Below are positions 1 through 11,000 of a DNA stretch of 64,000 nt, in pieces. Each line of letters begins with the position of its first letter. The first letter of the stretch is position 1. Source of the DNA: Rhyacophila brunnea (lineage: Eukaryota; Arthropoda; Insecta; Trichoptera; Rhyacophilidae); contig JAGYXB010002036.1 in the NCBI GenBank assembly GCA_022495005.1, positions 1 to 64,000 on the forward strand, written 5' to 3'. Below the pieces are notes generated by a model. The model searched no databases. It was not told the origin of the DNA and saw nothing but the letters and a program-made list of their open reading frames with translations. The position numbers were made by a program, and so were the translations under genes.

Positions 1-84
1 TAGGCTGTTAAATCCGCCATAAATATAGTACACTTAAATCTGTTAAACTAATTGTTCTAAATATGAATAGGGTAGACTGATGTA
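1..84 (-). repeat. Satellite-type monomer fragment at window edge
   Basis: This stretch is the reverse complement of the satellite monomer found at 8067-12787: it has the GGCTGTTAAATC / CCATAAATA block, then AACTAATTGTTCTAAATATGAATAGGGTAGACTGATG as spaced matching segments. It runs straight into a MITE copy at about 85. This shows that the satellite monomer and the dispersed MITE end share the same flank. Confidence 0.7.
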
Positions 85-430
85 AGGTGGAGGTGGGCTG
101 TTAAGTTTAGACATAAATAGTACACAATAAACTTTGTCAGTCATGCTTATTTGTATTAATTGAACAAATAATACAAATTGCACATAGTGATGGTAAGTTT
201 TTAAAATTCAATTAAACCATGCATATACCAAACCATAATTGGAGGTAGGCTTTAAAGATTTGAAAAAATAATGCACACTTTGTCAGTCATTTTTATTTGT
301 TTTCATTGAACCAAGAATACAAATAATTACAGATGGTACCTACCTTTTGGTTAGTTTTTAAAAATCAAATAAACCCTGCCTAAACCAAAACATAATAGAT
401 AATAGTAAAAAATACTTGTCATATGGACAG
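80..430 (+). repeat. Long-TIR MITE copy (partial), family A
   Basis: Begins with GTGGAGGTGGGCTGTTAAG and continues through ACTTTGTCAGTCAT, TATTTGTATTAATTGAAC and AAACCATGCATATACCAAACC. The same order of blocks recurs at 616, 2545, 2848, 7463 and, inverted, at 1085, 3085, 5527 and 7900. A second partial head starts near 241 (GGAGGTAGGCTTTAAAG) inside this stretch, so two overlapping or nested copies are present. There is no coding capacity. By its end motif (GCGAAGGGTGGAGGTAGGCTG in other copies) it is probably a non-autonomous hAT-like element; that class is inferred. Confidence 0.65.
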
Positions 431-615
431 TGTGGTAAAAGGTTGTGACAATGGGGGAAGGGGGCTAAAAAATAGCCCCAATCATGTGATATCATAGGAT
501 GGACGGCCCTTTAAGAGCTGTAAAAATATCCCGATCACTTGATAATAATTTTGTAAAAATAATTGTATCTAAGTACTACTTAAATATAAATAGGGGAGCG
601 TGATGTGGGTTGACA

Positions 616-1273
616 CTAGTAGCGAAGGGTGGAGATAGGCTGTTAAGATCAGCCATAAATAGTGCACATTAAACTTTGTTAATCATACGTATTTGTTTTC
701 ATTGAACTAAGACTACAAAGTGTAGATAGTGTTTGTTACTTTTTATTATCTTTTCTGTGGTTTTTAATATTCAATACATTCCATACAAATTATTACGTAT
801 TACAGAACAACTCCAATGGTACTGTTCGGTTATACGGAATACAGCGGAAAACGCATTTTGAAAATAGCCGATAAACTAGATTATTTGTTAGGTTAACCTT
901 AATTAACCTAACAACTAACCTTTAATATTACATTATTGTAATGAATCTGTGATCTACCTACATTGACACAGAAACTTAAACATGTGAGCTAGAATAGATT
1001 GGTTCTAAGCAGGCGATATGTACCGATTCTGTATTCAACGTAAACAAACATGTATGACTGAAAAACTGCAGTATTTTTGTCGGATAGCCCATATCATACT
1101 TAAACTATTATGGTTTGGTTTTGGCAGGGTTTAATTGAATTTTAAAATCTGACCAGCACCATCTGCAATTTGTATTCTTAGTTAAATAATTAAAACAAAT
1201 ACGTTTGACTGACAAAGTTTACTGTGCACTATTTATGTCAACTCTTAAAGCCTACCTCTACCCCTCGCCACTA
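616..1273. mobile_element. MITE family A copy with long terminal inverted repeats
   Basis: The left end reads TAGTAGCGAAGGGTGGAGAT and the right end reads CTACCCCTCGCCACTA, so the ends are inverted copies. The similarity extends inward for roughly 180 bp on each side (CATAAATAGTGCAC block, CTTTGTTAATCATACG block, CATTGAACTAAG block). The centre (800-1080) is unrelated AT-rich sequence. No transposase is present. I could not fix a target-site duplication, so the exact ends may be off by a few bases. Confidence 0.65.
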
Positions 1274-1282
1274 TAATACACC

Positions 1283-1480
1283 CATGGTAGCTGACTTGGT
1301 AGAGTGGTTGTATGTAAAAAATGGGTTCAATTCCGTGACTGGACAAAAAATACATTTTGTTTTTAAATGTGTGTTAATCCAACGTAAAGACCAAGATTGG
1401 CTAACAAGTAGTAATATTCATTATTCGTTAAATGTTTGTGGATAATCTCCATTCTGTGCAGCCAATGTGTTCCGGACTGG
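1283..1480 (+). repeat. tRNA-derived SINE (head plus body)
   Basis: The head contains an A-box-like TAGCTGACTTGGTAGAGTGG at about 1288 and a B-box-like GGGTTCAATTCC at about 1323, spaced as in RNA polymerase III internal promoters. A non-tRNA body follows to about 1480. The cloverleaf is too degenerate for a functional tRNA. It lies directly beside the right end of a MITE copy. Confidence 0.55.
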
Positions 1481-2544
1481 AGCAATAATGTTAAGTACTA
1501 GGTACCTATATAAATAATATGCTGTTTATTAAGAAATACACTCAGTTGTATTATTAATAGTTAAGTAATAAAATTTTTTTAATGTCTAAGAGGTTTGTTA
1601 AACAATAATTTTTGTGCACATATTAATAGAACTAAGTGAAAGTGGGTAGGAGTAAAAAATAGCCAAAACATTAAATTGTGCTTACAAAGCATTTCTTGTC
1701 TACAAAAAGGTCGGCAGTAGGTATAACACCTAATAATTGTTTATGTTTAATGAGTTTTATGACCCATTTATCAAAAATGGTCCGCTTTTATGACAGCTCG
1801 GACATTTCAAGGAACCATAAAATTAAAATAAAACCAATGAATCAATCGACACAAAATTTTTATAACTTTATTTATTAGCATTATATTCTTCATCATAAAA
1901 CATATTATTATTAAGTGGTTGTATACAACATGTTTATGCTTATAACTACAATAATTAAGCAGGTAAACACTTAACATATTTTTATTGAAGACAATAGATA
2001 AGACCAATAATTAAGAATCCAAGACTCTGTATGTATGATACACAAATTTATAATTTATAATTGTAACTGGACTTAAAAAGGAAATGTTGTTGAAAAATTA
2101 TCGCATGTAACTAGACTTGCCAAGATGAAAACTGATAAATTTTGTTTATAGGTACTAACTTATTTGTTTTAATCAACATTATTTTTTAGATAGCCGTTAA
2201 GAATATAATACTTATTTTAATGGTAAAAAAACAGCAATTACCTACTTACTACATTGTCATAGAACATAAAATATTATTATAATCAAGCTTTATTTTAATT
2301 TGTTTTTGTAAATGTTATTGACATAAGTATTTAACTGCTCCCAGGAGCGTTTATGTAGTGTAGGTTCTTTCTTCAAAACTTCTAAGCATTTTGCTTTTCC
2401 TGGATTTTTTTTCTTTAAAATATTTTTTCACAATTTGAATTTCTTCTTTTGTCCATTTCAAGTGTACCTTTTTCCTTCTCTTCGGTACTTTTTCTTCTTC
2501 TTCAAAGTCATTGTTTTCACTTGTGTCAGAGATCAGGCGTAGAC
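1481..2544. other. AT-rich DNA, no recognised feature
   Basis: I see only short open frames without ATG context or protein resemblance. A pyrimidine-rich patch near 2440-2510 (repeated CTTCTTC, TTTTTCC) could encode a lysine/glutamate-rich stretch on the minus strand, but I cannot tie it to any family. Confidence 0.4.
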
Positions 2545-2645
2545 GTTTTTTTTTATTGAATTAAGTCTACAATTTACAGATGGTGTTGGTTGTTTTTAAA
2601 AACAATTAAACCCTACCCAAACCAAATCATAATAGCTTTAGTATA
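2545..2645 (+). repeat. MITE family A fragment, left of a foldback insertion
   Basis: Contains the inner MITE blocks ATTGAATTAAGTCTAC, ACAGATGGTGTTGGTTG and AAACCCTACCCAAACCAAAT. It ends in GCTTTAGTATA (2635-2645), which is duplicated at 2837-2847 around the inserted element. Confidence 0.65.
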
Positions 2646-2836
2646 GTTGTTTGATTTAATAAAATACAACATTTTTTTGTAGTAAGTACTTATTCCACTG
2701 AGTTTCAAAATGTCCCTCTGAGGCGGACGAAACCGGTCCAAATTTATTTATTAAAGTGGAATAAGTACTACAATTTTTTAAAAAAAAAAACAATACAATG
2801 CAGTTTTACCATGCATTGACAGTTAACAAAATAAAA
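2646..2836. mobile_element. Short foldback element with 11-bp TSD, hammerhead-like motif
   Basis: This 191-bp insertion is flanked by a perfect 11-bp direct repeat GCTTTAGTATA at 2635-2645 and 2837-2847, inside MITE family A sequence. It carries GTAGT...ACTTATTCCACT on the left and its inverse AGTGGAATAAGTACTAC on the right. The block CTCTGAGGCGG / ACGAAACCGGTCC sits at 2716-2739. It ends in GACAGTTAACAAAATAAAA. A second, fuller palindromic copy lies at 50771-51019. There is no open frame. The variable, fairly long TSD argues against a cut-and-paste MITE; a Penelope-like or retrozyme origin is inference. Confidence 0.7.
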
Positions 2837-2847
2837 GCTTTAGTATA

Positions 2848-3263
2848 CTTTGGGTGATACGAAAAAATTATGCACATTTTTTCATTCATACTTATTTGTT
2901 TTCGTTGGATTAAGAAAACATATTACAGATATTGTTGATTAATTTTTTTAATTTATTAAGCTCCGCCTAAACCAACCTATAATAGAAAAAATATTATTCT
3001 ATCATTAATATTAAAAGTTATTTATGATTTTAATTGCATGATTTTAAATATTTTATAGATATACGAGTATTTTTTGACTATTCTCTATTATGGCTTGGTT
3101 TTCGCAGGGCACCTATAACTGAACTTTAAAAACAACTTAACCAACACTATCTGTAAATTTTAGTCTTATTTTAATCAATGAAAACAAATACGTATGACTG
3201 ACAAAGTTTAGTCTGCACCATTTATGGCGGATCTTAACAGCCTACCTCTGACCTTCGCCACTG
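2848..3263. mobile_element. MITE family A copy, right end intact
   Basis: The left part (GTGATACGAAAAAATTATGC, then CATTCATACTTATTTG) matches the MITE head at 241-300. The right part, read inverted from 3263, gives CAGTGGCGAAGG and then the CTGTTAAGATC / GCCATAAAT / ACTTTGTCAGTCATACG blocks. The right end motif CCTTCGCCACTG is a hAT-type terminus. The left end is eroded, and no TSD is visible. Confidence 0.6.
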
Positions 3264-3554
3264 CTAGGTAGATACTTCTTAAGTGGAGGGATCGTGTGTT
3301 TCATTGACAGTCTGGTGAATAAGTGTGTTTGAGATATTGTTTGAAATAAATAACAATACGTATTTAATTTAATTAATGAATATAATTACCACCTCATTTT
3401 TTTTTCATTATTGCTCAAAGTATCATTATTCATTCATTATCATTGCCATTGGTTTTGAAGTTCGGCGAGGATGTTTCAGCGCCTTGATACGGCGTCATAT
3501 TTCGAGTTAGAATAATAATCATGTACCTACCTAATAGATCTAATATCTATATTG

Positions 3555-4098
3555 TCGTTAATTTTCTACAAACACGTATCTCAAAAAACACAACTTTTCA
3601 GGAGAGGCAAATAAAAACTTTATTCACTCAGTTTTTAATTCAGAAATAAATTTTCTTCTATGAAATATCCATTTAGAATAGTTACAGATATTTTCCTGAA
3701 AAAAAATGTTATGTTTCTTCAATCTATCGCACTATACTTTCGACCGATCAGTCATATTGTCGGAGATACGAGAATGCTTTGCAAATTTACTGTGAGTCAT
3801 TCCACAATATTACTGCAGTAAACACGTATCTTGACGAGAAAGTGCTTCTGTATAATCATCTGTCGGAGTTCAGTATTCTGTATAGTTACAAACACCTAAC
3901 TCAGGATACGAGTTTATAATATTTATAAAAGTCTTGTATTGTGATACGAGTTTTTTGCCATTGCTTCAATCTATTGGTTTATAAATAAAGTATGTTTTGA
4001 GATAGGTACGTGTTCGTGGAATATGTACGTATTCAAGTTCTGAATTCACTGCATCAAATAACTCAAAACTGAGATACGTGTTTGTAGAAAATTGACGA
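3555..4098. repeat. Inverted-repeat structure with GATACGTG motif cluster
   Basis: Arms at 3555-3583 and 4070-4098 are inverted copies with one mismatch, covering the CTACAAACACGTATCTCA core. The spacer holds further copies of GATACG(A/T)G at about 3764, 3832 (inverted), 3904 and 3943. A 134-codon ATG-initiated open frame crosses the right arm on the minus strand (3966-4370). It resembles nothing I know and is probably accidental. The structure could be a MITE, but no TSD was found. Confidence 0.5.
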
Positions 4099-4773
4099 CG
4101 ATAGTATGTTATTCTAATTATAAAACGCGCGTACGGGAGTTCACCGCGATAAAATAGCATTTGAAAAAAAACAAAAGGGATTTCCCGACCGAATTGCAGA
4201 TTTCTTGCCGTAACCCTTTGTCTGCTACGATTTATTCCAACGTGTATGTTTCTGAGATTTTTCAAAATAATGTTATTTCTATAATAAAAACCTTGTGTGT
4301 ATTCTATATTGATTAAAAAATATAATTTCATCATCATAAGTAGGTACAATAACGTATGATTGTTCGACATGAATATTGTAGGTTAACCGAAATTAAAACA
4401 CTAATATATTATATTGTAAATAAATAGTAATTACATTATATTTACAATTCCTTGTGTATACTATATTGTTATTTTGAATTGATAATATTTATAAGTAAAT
4501 ACCTATGTCTGACTAAACTAAGTCACCCGCACGCTGTGAATGGCTTTGAACCATGGATTGAGGAAAATAATGATCCTAGCTAATAAAAAATTCTATACAT
4601 AAGGGTTTTGGCTTTAAACTTGTATAAATAAAATGCTTTTGGGTTTAATATATAGACATAATTTAAAAGTATTTTGGAAATAGTGTAAATAATTATAATT
4701 AATTGTTATTCGAGAAATGGATACAGTTAAGAAGGTTCTAATAATTGATAAACTGTAAATTATTCTCATCATT

Positions 4774-4965
4774 AATGTTTGAGACTTTCATGGTTGTTTT
4801 TTTATCGTAATAGATTTTTGGGTTTCCACCGTGTGTACTTCTTCCTTCTTTCCCCGGCTTTTAGGGCTCGTTGTAGATAATGCATGATAATGGCTTCTGC
4901 AATGAGCCCGAAACGTCGAGGAAAGAAGGAAGTACACACGGGGGAAACCCAAAGATCTATTACGA
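4774..4965. mobile_element. Foldback element with 13-bp TSD and GAAACGTC motif
   Basis: A perfect 13-bp direct repeat TATTCTCATCATT flanks this 192-bp segment (4761-4773 and 4966-4978). Inside are inverted arms of about 48 bp: ATCGTAATAGAT...CCTTCTTTCC at 4804-4853 and its inverse at 4919-4966. Between them a second, shorter inverted pair GGGCTCGTTG / CAATGAGCCC is followed by CGAAACGTCG. In the order GG-CT-loop-AG-CC-GAAAC-GTC, the + strand resembles the stem II to stem III part of a hammerhead ribozyme, but the CUGAUGA box is not intact. There is no coding capacity. Confidence 0.7.
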
Positions 4966-4978
4966 TATTCTCATCATT

Positions 4979-5526
4979 GACCGGGTTATCCTTTACTACA
5001 TTAGTATCAATTGAGCTAGCTATGAATAGATTTTGATGTCCGCTTACAAAACCACTATAAAGTTTAAGCGATACCTATAAAAATTAAAAAAAAAACATTT
5101 TTCAGAATTAGGCTTTGTCTAAAATGAAAACCTGAAAAATGAAAGTGCGGAAATAATTTTTTATCGTTTTTAGGTAAATTGCACTGCAATACAATTGCAG
5201 TGTATTCACGTTCTTTTAATGCTGAAATTTTGGGAGTCCAATGTCACATAGTTTTCGAAATACATACTTCTTAAACGACGGTAGACCAATTTATACTTTA
5301 GACCTGAAAGAGTGGATGTCCATTTTAAGTCATTTTTGCTTTGAGCTATAGCAAAAAGACTTGCAAAAGTGCGGAAGTCCAATATACGGAGTTTTAGTCC
5401 GAATGCGAGGGAGTATTTTTTTAAAATAGATTAGGAATGCTGAAGTGACACTTGGACTGCATTATTGGCTATCACCCGCCTCGTCGAATATTGTAGTCTG
5501 TTGAAGGTTTAAAAATTAAACTACAA
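4979..5526. other. AT-rich DNA, no recognised feature
   Basis: No convincing coding sequence, inverted termini or tandem repeat was seen here. Confidence 0.4.
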
Positions 5527-5689
5527 TCAAATATTATTTGGCTTAGTTACGCAGAGTTTAATTATTTTTTTCAAAACTAACTACCACTATCTGACAATTA
5601 ATGGAAACAAATTCTTTCGTATGGCTGGCAAAGCTTAGTGTCCACTATTTATGTCGGATTTTAACAGCCTGCCTCCACCCTTTGCCAGT
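5527..5689 (-). repeat. MITE family A fragment (right half)
   Basis: Contains, inverted, the family A blocks: TTGGCTTAGTTACGCAGAG, ACTACCACTATCTG, TATGGCTGGCAAAGCTTAGTG and the terminal AACAGCCTGCCTCCACCC TTTGCCAGT. The left half of the element is absent or unrecognisable. Confidence 0.6.
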
Positions 5690-7462
5690 CTCAAACAATA
5701 TTCTTTCAAGAAGGGCATCCCTTATTCGGGAAGTGAGGGAAAAACTTAATAAAGGTAAGTTATCGCCAAGAATTCCTACATTTTCAATCATTCGTTTATT
5801 ATCATGTTCCTAACTTTTGTTTACAGATAATGCTAATACTAATAACCAACCTAAAAAAATGGTGTAATATTTCATGAACTAATCAATAAGGATGGTTTAC
5901 TATGTTATACAAGTTTGATTAATCAAGGCTTGATTCTATATTATATAATATCATACACCTTTGTCTTTCTATAGTGGTGAATGGTGAATTTAATTTGTAG
6001 CTAGCATCTCAACTTCGATGCAGACTAGCGATTTGAATGACAAGACTACATTGCTCATTGCAATGATACTGAAAAGAATTATCAGATTCTACGTAGTCCG
6101 AACTTATATTTATTTTTTTGTTTTATAATACTAAAGCTTGTTTTTACGTCTACTGATAACTTGCACTTACAGAAAATCTTTCTTCTTTGACACCATCTCT
6201 CAAAATTACTAATGGATTACTATGCTTAATTCAAATGAAAATGAATCGATGGATTTATAAAAGTGTTTGCCAATACCACTGCTAAGCAATAGTTAAAGTT
6301 TCTACAAAAGAAAGCTAATAAATTCCCAATGGGTACGTTGATATTGTTCACAGTATTGACGATTTCACACCTCTTGAGTGAAGTATTTTTATTGAATAAA
6401 ATATTATAATCCGATATCTGATAGTATGTCCGTGGAGACAAAACATTTTGGTTGAAAGCACAATACAATAATATGTCCTATACCTAAACTTTATAATGCA
6501 AAAAATTTCTGCAAATCAAAATAAATCAAATTTATACAATATTACACAAGTGTTTTGTTATTTTTTATTATTTTTATATTTGCATTGTGTGTAATGGCTT
6601 AAAATATACCTATGATGATTATTATTACAAAAATATAATTTTAATTGATATTATTTTATCGTTTTATTACATATTCAAAAGCCCAAGTCTTAGTATAGAA
6701 ATTATACAAAAGACAACTTAGAGCAGCTGAAGATAATTTCCCAATTATGAATTAAATAATTAAAAAAAGTCTAACCTTGAATGGCCTTTACAATTTACTA
6801 ATTTAGCAAAATAATCAGAGATATCTGAAAAGTTTCATTTGTAGACATTAGACTGATTTTTTGTTTTGTTGATTGATTTGTTTTTGGTTAAAACTGCTCT
6901 CCTGGAAAATATTGAATATGTGATTTCCAGACTTTCAGCTCTAATTTACAGTTACATTATGTATCATAATATGCATATAATTTTCTAACGTAAATGAAAC
7001 GCGCATATTTATAAAGTATGTATGTGTTACTTTGTAAACGAAATACAGTAGGTAGCTAAAATAAATAACATTTTTGCTCCAAACTGCAACACATTGGGCT
7101 AAACAGAATAGAGATTTCATTAACAGACCTTTTACGAAGAATGGTTTTAACTTGTTAGCCATTCGCCCAACCCATTTTGTATTTTCGTTGTATTAACAAA
7201 TATTTAAATTGATTGGGTCCACTTTTTGATAGACAATCGCTCCAACAACTCGGGGTCACCAAAACACCAAACACAATCACTGCTGAACTTTTAATTACCC
7301 TTTAATTATCACATTGAAATAACACGTTAATTATATAAATATACCTACCCTAAATAACTGGATAACTGCATTTATTTAATTCATTTTGGATATAATTGAC
7401 GTTTTAAACTTTATAGAAAGGTACGTACTATATGTACAACTTAAACATATTCTGATAATACA
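5690..7462. other. AT-rich DNA, no recognised feature
   Basis: Only short open frames occur on either strand, none with a domain signature. I see no tandem array or paired termini. Confidence 0.4.
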
Positions 7463-8066
7463 CCGGTGGCGAAGAGTGGAAGTATACTGTTAAGATCCGA
7501 CATAAATAGTTAAGACTAAACTTTGCCAGTCAAACGTATTTGTATTCATTGAACTAAAACAACGTGTAGACAGTGTTGGTTAGTTTTTAAAATTTAATTA
7601 AACCCTACCTAATCCAAGCCATAGTAGGTTTTAGTAGAAAATATTAGTTTATCCATAAGACATATAAAATTAAACCATACATAATTTTAGATACTTACCT
7701 ATTTTATAGATAGAAGAATATTTTTTTATCGATTATGGTTTAGTTTAGGCAGGGTGTAATGAATTAAACCTGATTGAAATGAACTAACAAGCACCATCTG
7801 TTCCTAATATGTATTCTGAATTCTACGAAAACAAATAGTAAATATGACTGAAAATGTGTGCAATATTTTTGTCGGATCTCCCATAGCATACTTAAACTAT
7901 TATGGTTTCATTAAGGCAGGGTCTCATTGAAATTTAAAATCTAACCACCTCCATCTGCAAATTGTATTCTTAGTTAAATTTTTAAAACAGATAAGTTTCA
8001 CTGACAAATTTTACTGTGCATTATTTACGTTGAATCTTAACAACCTACCTCCACTCTTCGCACTAG
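7463..8066. mobile_element. MITE family A copy beside the satellite array
   Basis: The left end reads CCGGTGGCGAAGAGTGGAAG and the right end, inverted, reads CACTAGTGCGAAGAGTGGAG. Inward from each end the two arms share the CTGTTAAGAT, CATAAATAG, TTTGCCAGTCAAACG and ACAGTGTTGGTTAG blocks over about 170 bp. The right end is followed immediately by GTGTCAACCCATATA, the flank sequence found in every satellite monomer. Confidence 0.7.
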
Positions 8067-11000
8067 TGTCAACCCATATAGGCCTACCCTATTTATATTT
8101 AGAACAATTAGTTTAACAATATTCAGTGTGTACTATTTATGGTGGATGTTAATAGCTTACCTCCACACTTCGGTACTGACATCAACCATCATCAGTCTAC
8201 CTAATTTATATTTAGAACAATTAGGTTAACAACATTTAGTGTGCACTATTTATAGCGGATTTAAACAGCATACCTCCACCCTTCGCTACTGGTGTCAAAC
8301 CACTTCAGTCAACCCTATTTCTTCTTCTTATTCCACCCTGGCATGTCCCAACATTGGGGCATAGGGCAAGCACAAGTTCGCGCCACTTCCCTATTTATAT
8401 TTAGAATAATCAGTTTAACAAAATTTAGTGTGCATTATTTATGGATGATATTAGTAGCATTCCTACACCCATCGATACTAGTGTGCACTATTTATGATGG
8501 ATTTTAACAGTCTACCTCCACCCTCCGCTACTGGCATCAAGCCACATCAGTCTACCCTATTTATATGAAGAAATATTATTTAACAAAATTTAATGTGCAC
8601 TATTTACATATATTTAGTTTAACAAGTGTGCACTATTTATATTGGATTTTAACAGCCTACCTCCACTCTTCGCTAATGGTGTCAACCCATATCAGTATAC
8701 CGAATTCATATTTAGAACAGTTATTAGTTTAAAAAAAATAATATGCCCTATTTATGGTGGATATTAACAGCCTACCTTCACCCTTCGCTACTGGTGTCAA
8801 CCAACATCATTCTACCGTATTCATATTTAGAGCAATTATTGGTTTAACAAAATTTAATGTGCGCTATTTATAGTGGTTATTAACAGCCTACCTCCACTCT
8901 TCGCTACTGGTGTCAACCCATATAAGTCGACCCTATTTATATTTAAAACAATTAGTTTAACAGAATTTAGTGTGCACTGTTTATGGTGGATTTTGACAGG
9001 CTACCTCCACCCATCGCTACTGGTGTGCACTATTAATGGTGGATTTTAAAAGCCTTCATCCAACCTTCGCTACACTACAACTAACAATTAGTTGAGGAAA
9101 AATTAATGTGCGCTATTTATGGCGGATATAACCAGCCTACTTCCACCCTTCGCTAATGGTGTCAACCCATATTAGTCTACCGTATTCATATTTAGAATAG
9201 TTATTAGTTTAACAAAAATAATATGTCCTATTTATAGTGGAATTTGACAGCCTACCTTAACCCATCGCTATTGGTGTGCACTATTTATGGTGGATTTTAA
9301 AAGCCTTCATCCAACCTTCGCTACACTACAACTAACAATTAGTTGAGGAAAAATAAATGTGCGCTATTTATGGCGGATATAACCAGCCTACCTCCACCCT
9401 TCGCTAATAGTGTCAACCCATATTAGTCTACCGTGTTCATATTTAGAATAGTTATAAGTTTAACAAAAATAATATTTCCTATTTATAGTGGAATTTGACA
9501 GCCTACATTAACCCATCGCTATTGGTGTGCACTATTTATGGTGGATTTTAACAGCCTTCATCCAACCTTCGCTACACTACAACTAACACTTAGTTAATGA
9601 AAAATAATGTGCGCTATTTATGGTGGATATTAACGGCCTACTTCAACCCTTCGCTAATGGTGTCAACCCATATTAGTCTACCGTATTCATATTTAGAATA
9701 GTTATTAGTTTAACAAAAATTAATATGTCCTAATTATGGTGGAATTTGACAGCCTACCTTCACCCATCGCTATTGGTGTGCACTATTTATGGTGGATTTT
9801 AATAGCCTTTATCCAACCTTCGCTACACTACAAATAACAATTAGTTTAGGAAAAATTAATGTGCGCTATTTATGGCGGATATAACCAGCCTACCTCCACC
9901 CTCGGTAATGGTGTCAACCCATATCAGTCTACGGTATTCATATTTAGAATAGTCATTAGTTTAACAAAAATTAATATGTCCTATTTATGGTGGAATTTGC
10001 CAGCCTACCTTCACCCATCGCTATTGGTGTGCACTATTTATGGTGGATTTTAACAGTCTACATCCAACCTTCGCTACACTACAACTAACAATTAGTTTAG
10101 GAAAAATTAATGTGCGCTTTTTATAGCGGATAATAACAGCCTACCTCCACCCTTCGCTAATGGTGTCAACCCATATCAGTCTACGGTATTCATATTTAGA
10201 ATAGTTATTAGTTTAACAAAAATTAATATGTCCTAATTATGGTGGAATTTGACAGCCTACCTTCACCCATCGCTATTGGTGTGCACTATTTATGGTGGAT
10301 TTTAACAGCCTACATCCAACCTTTGCTACACTACAACTAACAATTAGTTTAGGAAAAATTAATGTGCGCTATTTATTGCGGATATTAAAAGCCTACCTCC
10401 ACCCTTCGCTAATGGTTTCAACCCATATTAGTCTACTGTATTCATATTTAGAATAGTTATTAGTTTAACAAAAATTAATGTCCTCTTTATGATTGATTTT
10501 GACAGCCTACCTTCACCCATCTCTATTGGTGTGCACTATTTATGATGGATTTTAACAGCCTACATCTAACCTTCGCTACACTACAACTATAAAATAGTTT
10601 AGGAAAAATTAATGTGCGCTATTTATGACGAATATTAACAGCCTACCTCCACCCTTCGCTAATGGTGTCAACCTATATCAGTCTACGGTATTCATATTTA
10701 GAACGGTTATTTGTTTAACAAAATTTAGTGTGCACTATTTATGGTGGATTTTAACAGCCTACCTCCACCCTTCGCTAATGGTGTCAACCCATATTAGTCT
10801 ACCGTATTCATATTTAGAATAGTTATTAGTTTAACAAAAATTAATGTCCTATTTATGGTGGAATTTGACAGCTTACCTTCACCCATCGCTTCACTACAAC
10901 AAACAATTAGTTTAGGAAAAATCAATGTGCGCTATTTATGGAGGATATTAACAGCCTACCTCCACCCTTCGCTTATGGTGTCAACCCATATTAGTCTACC

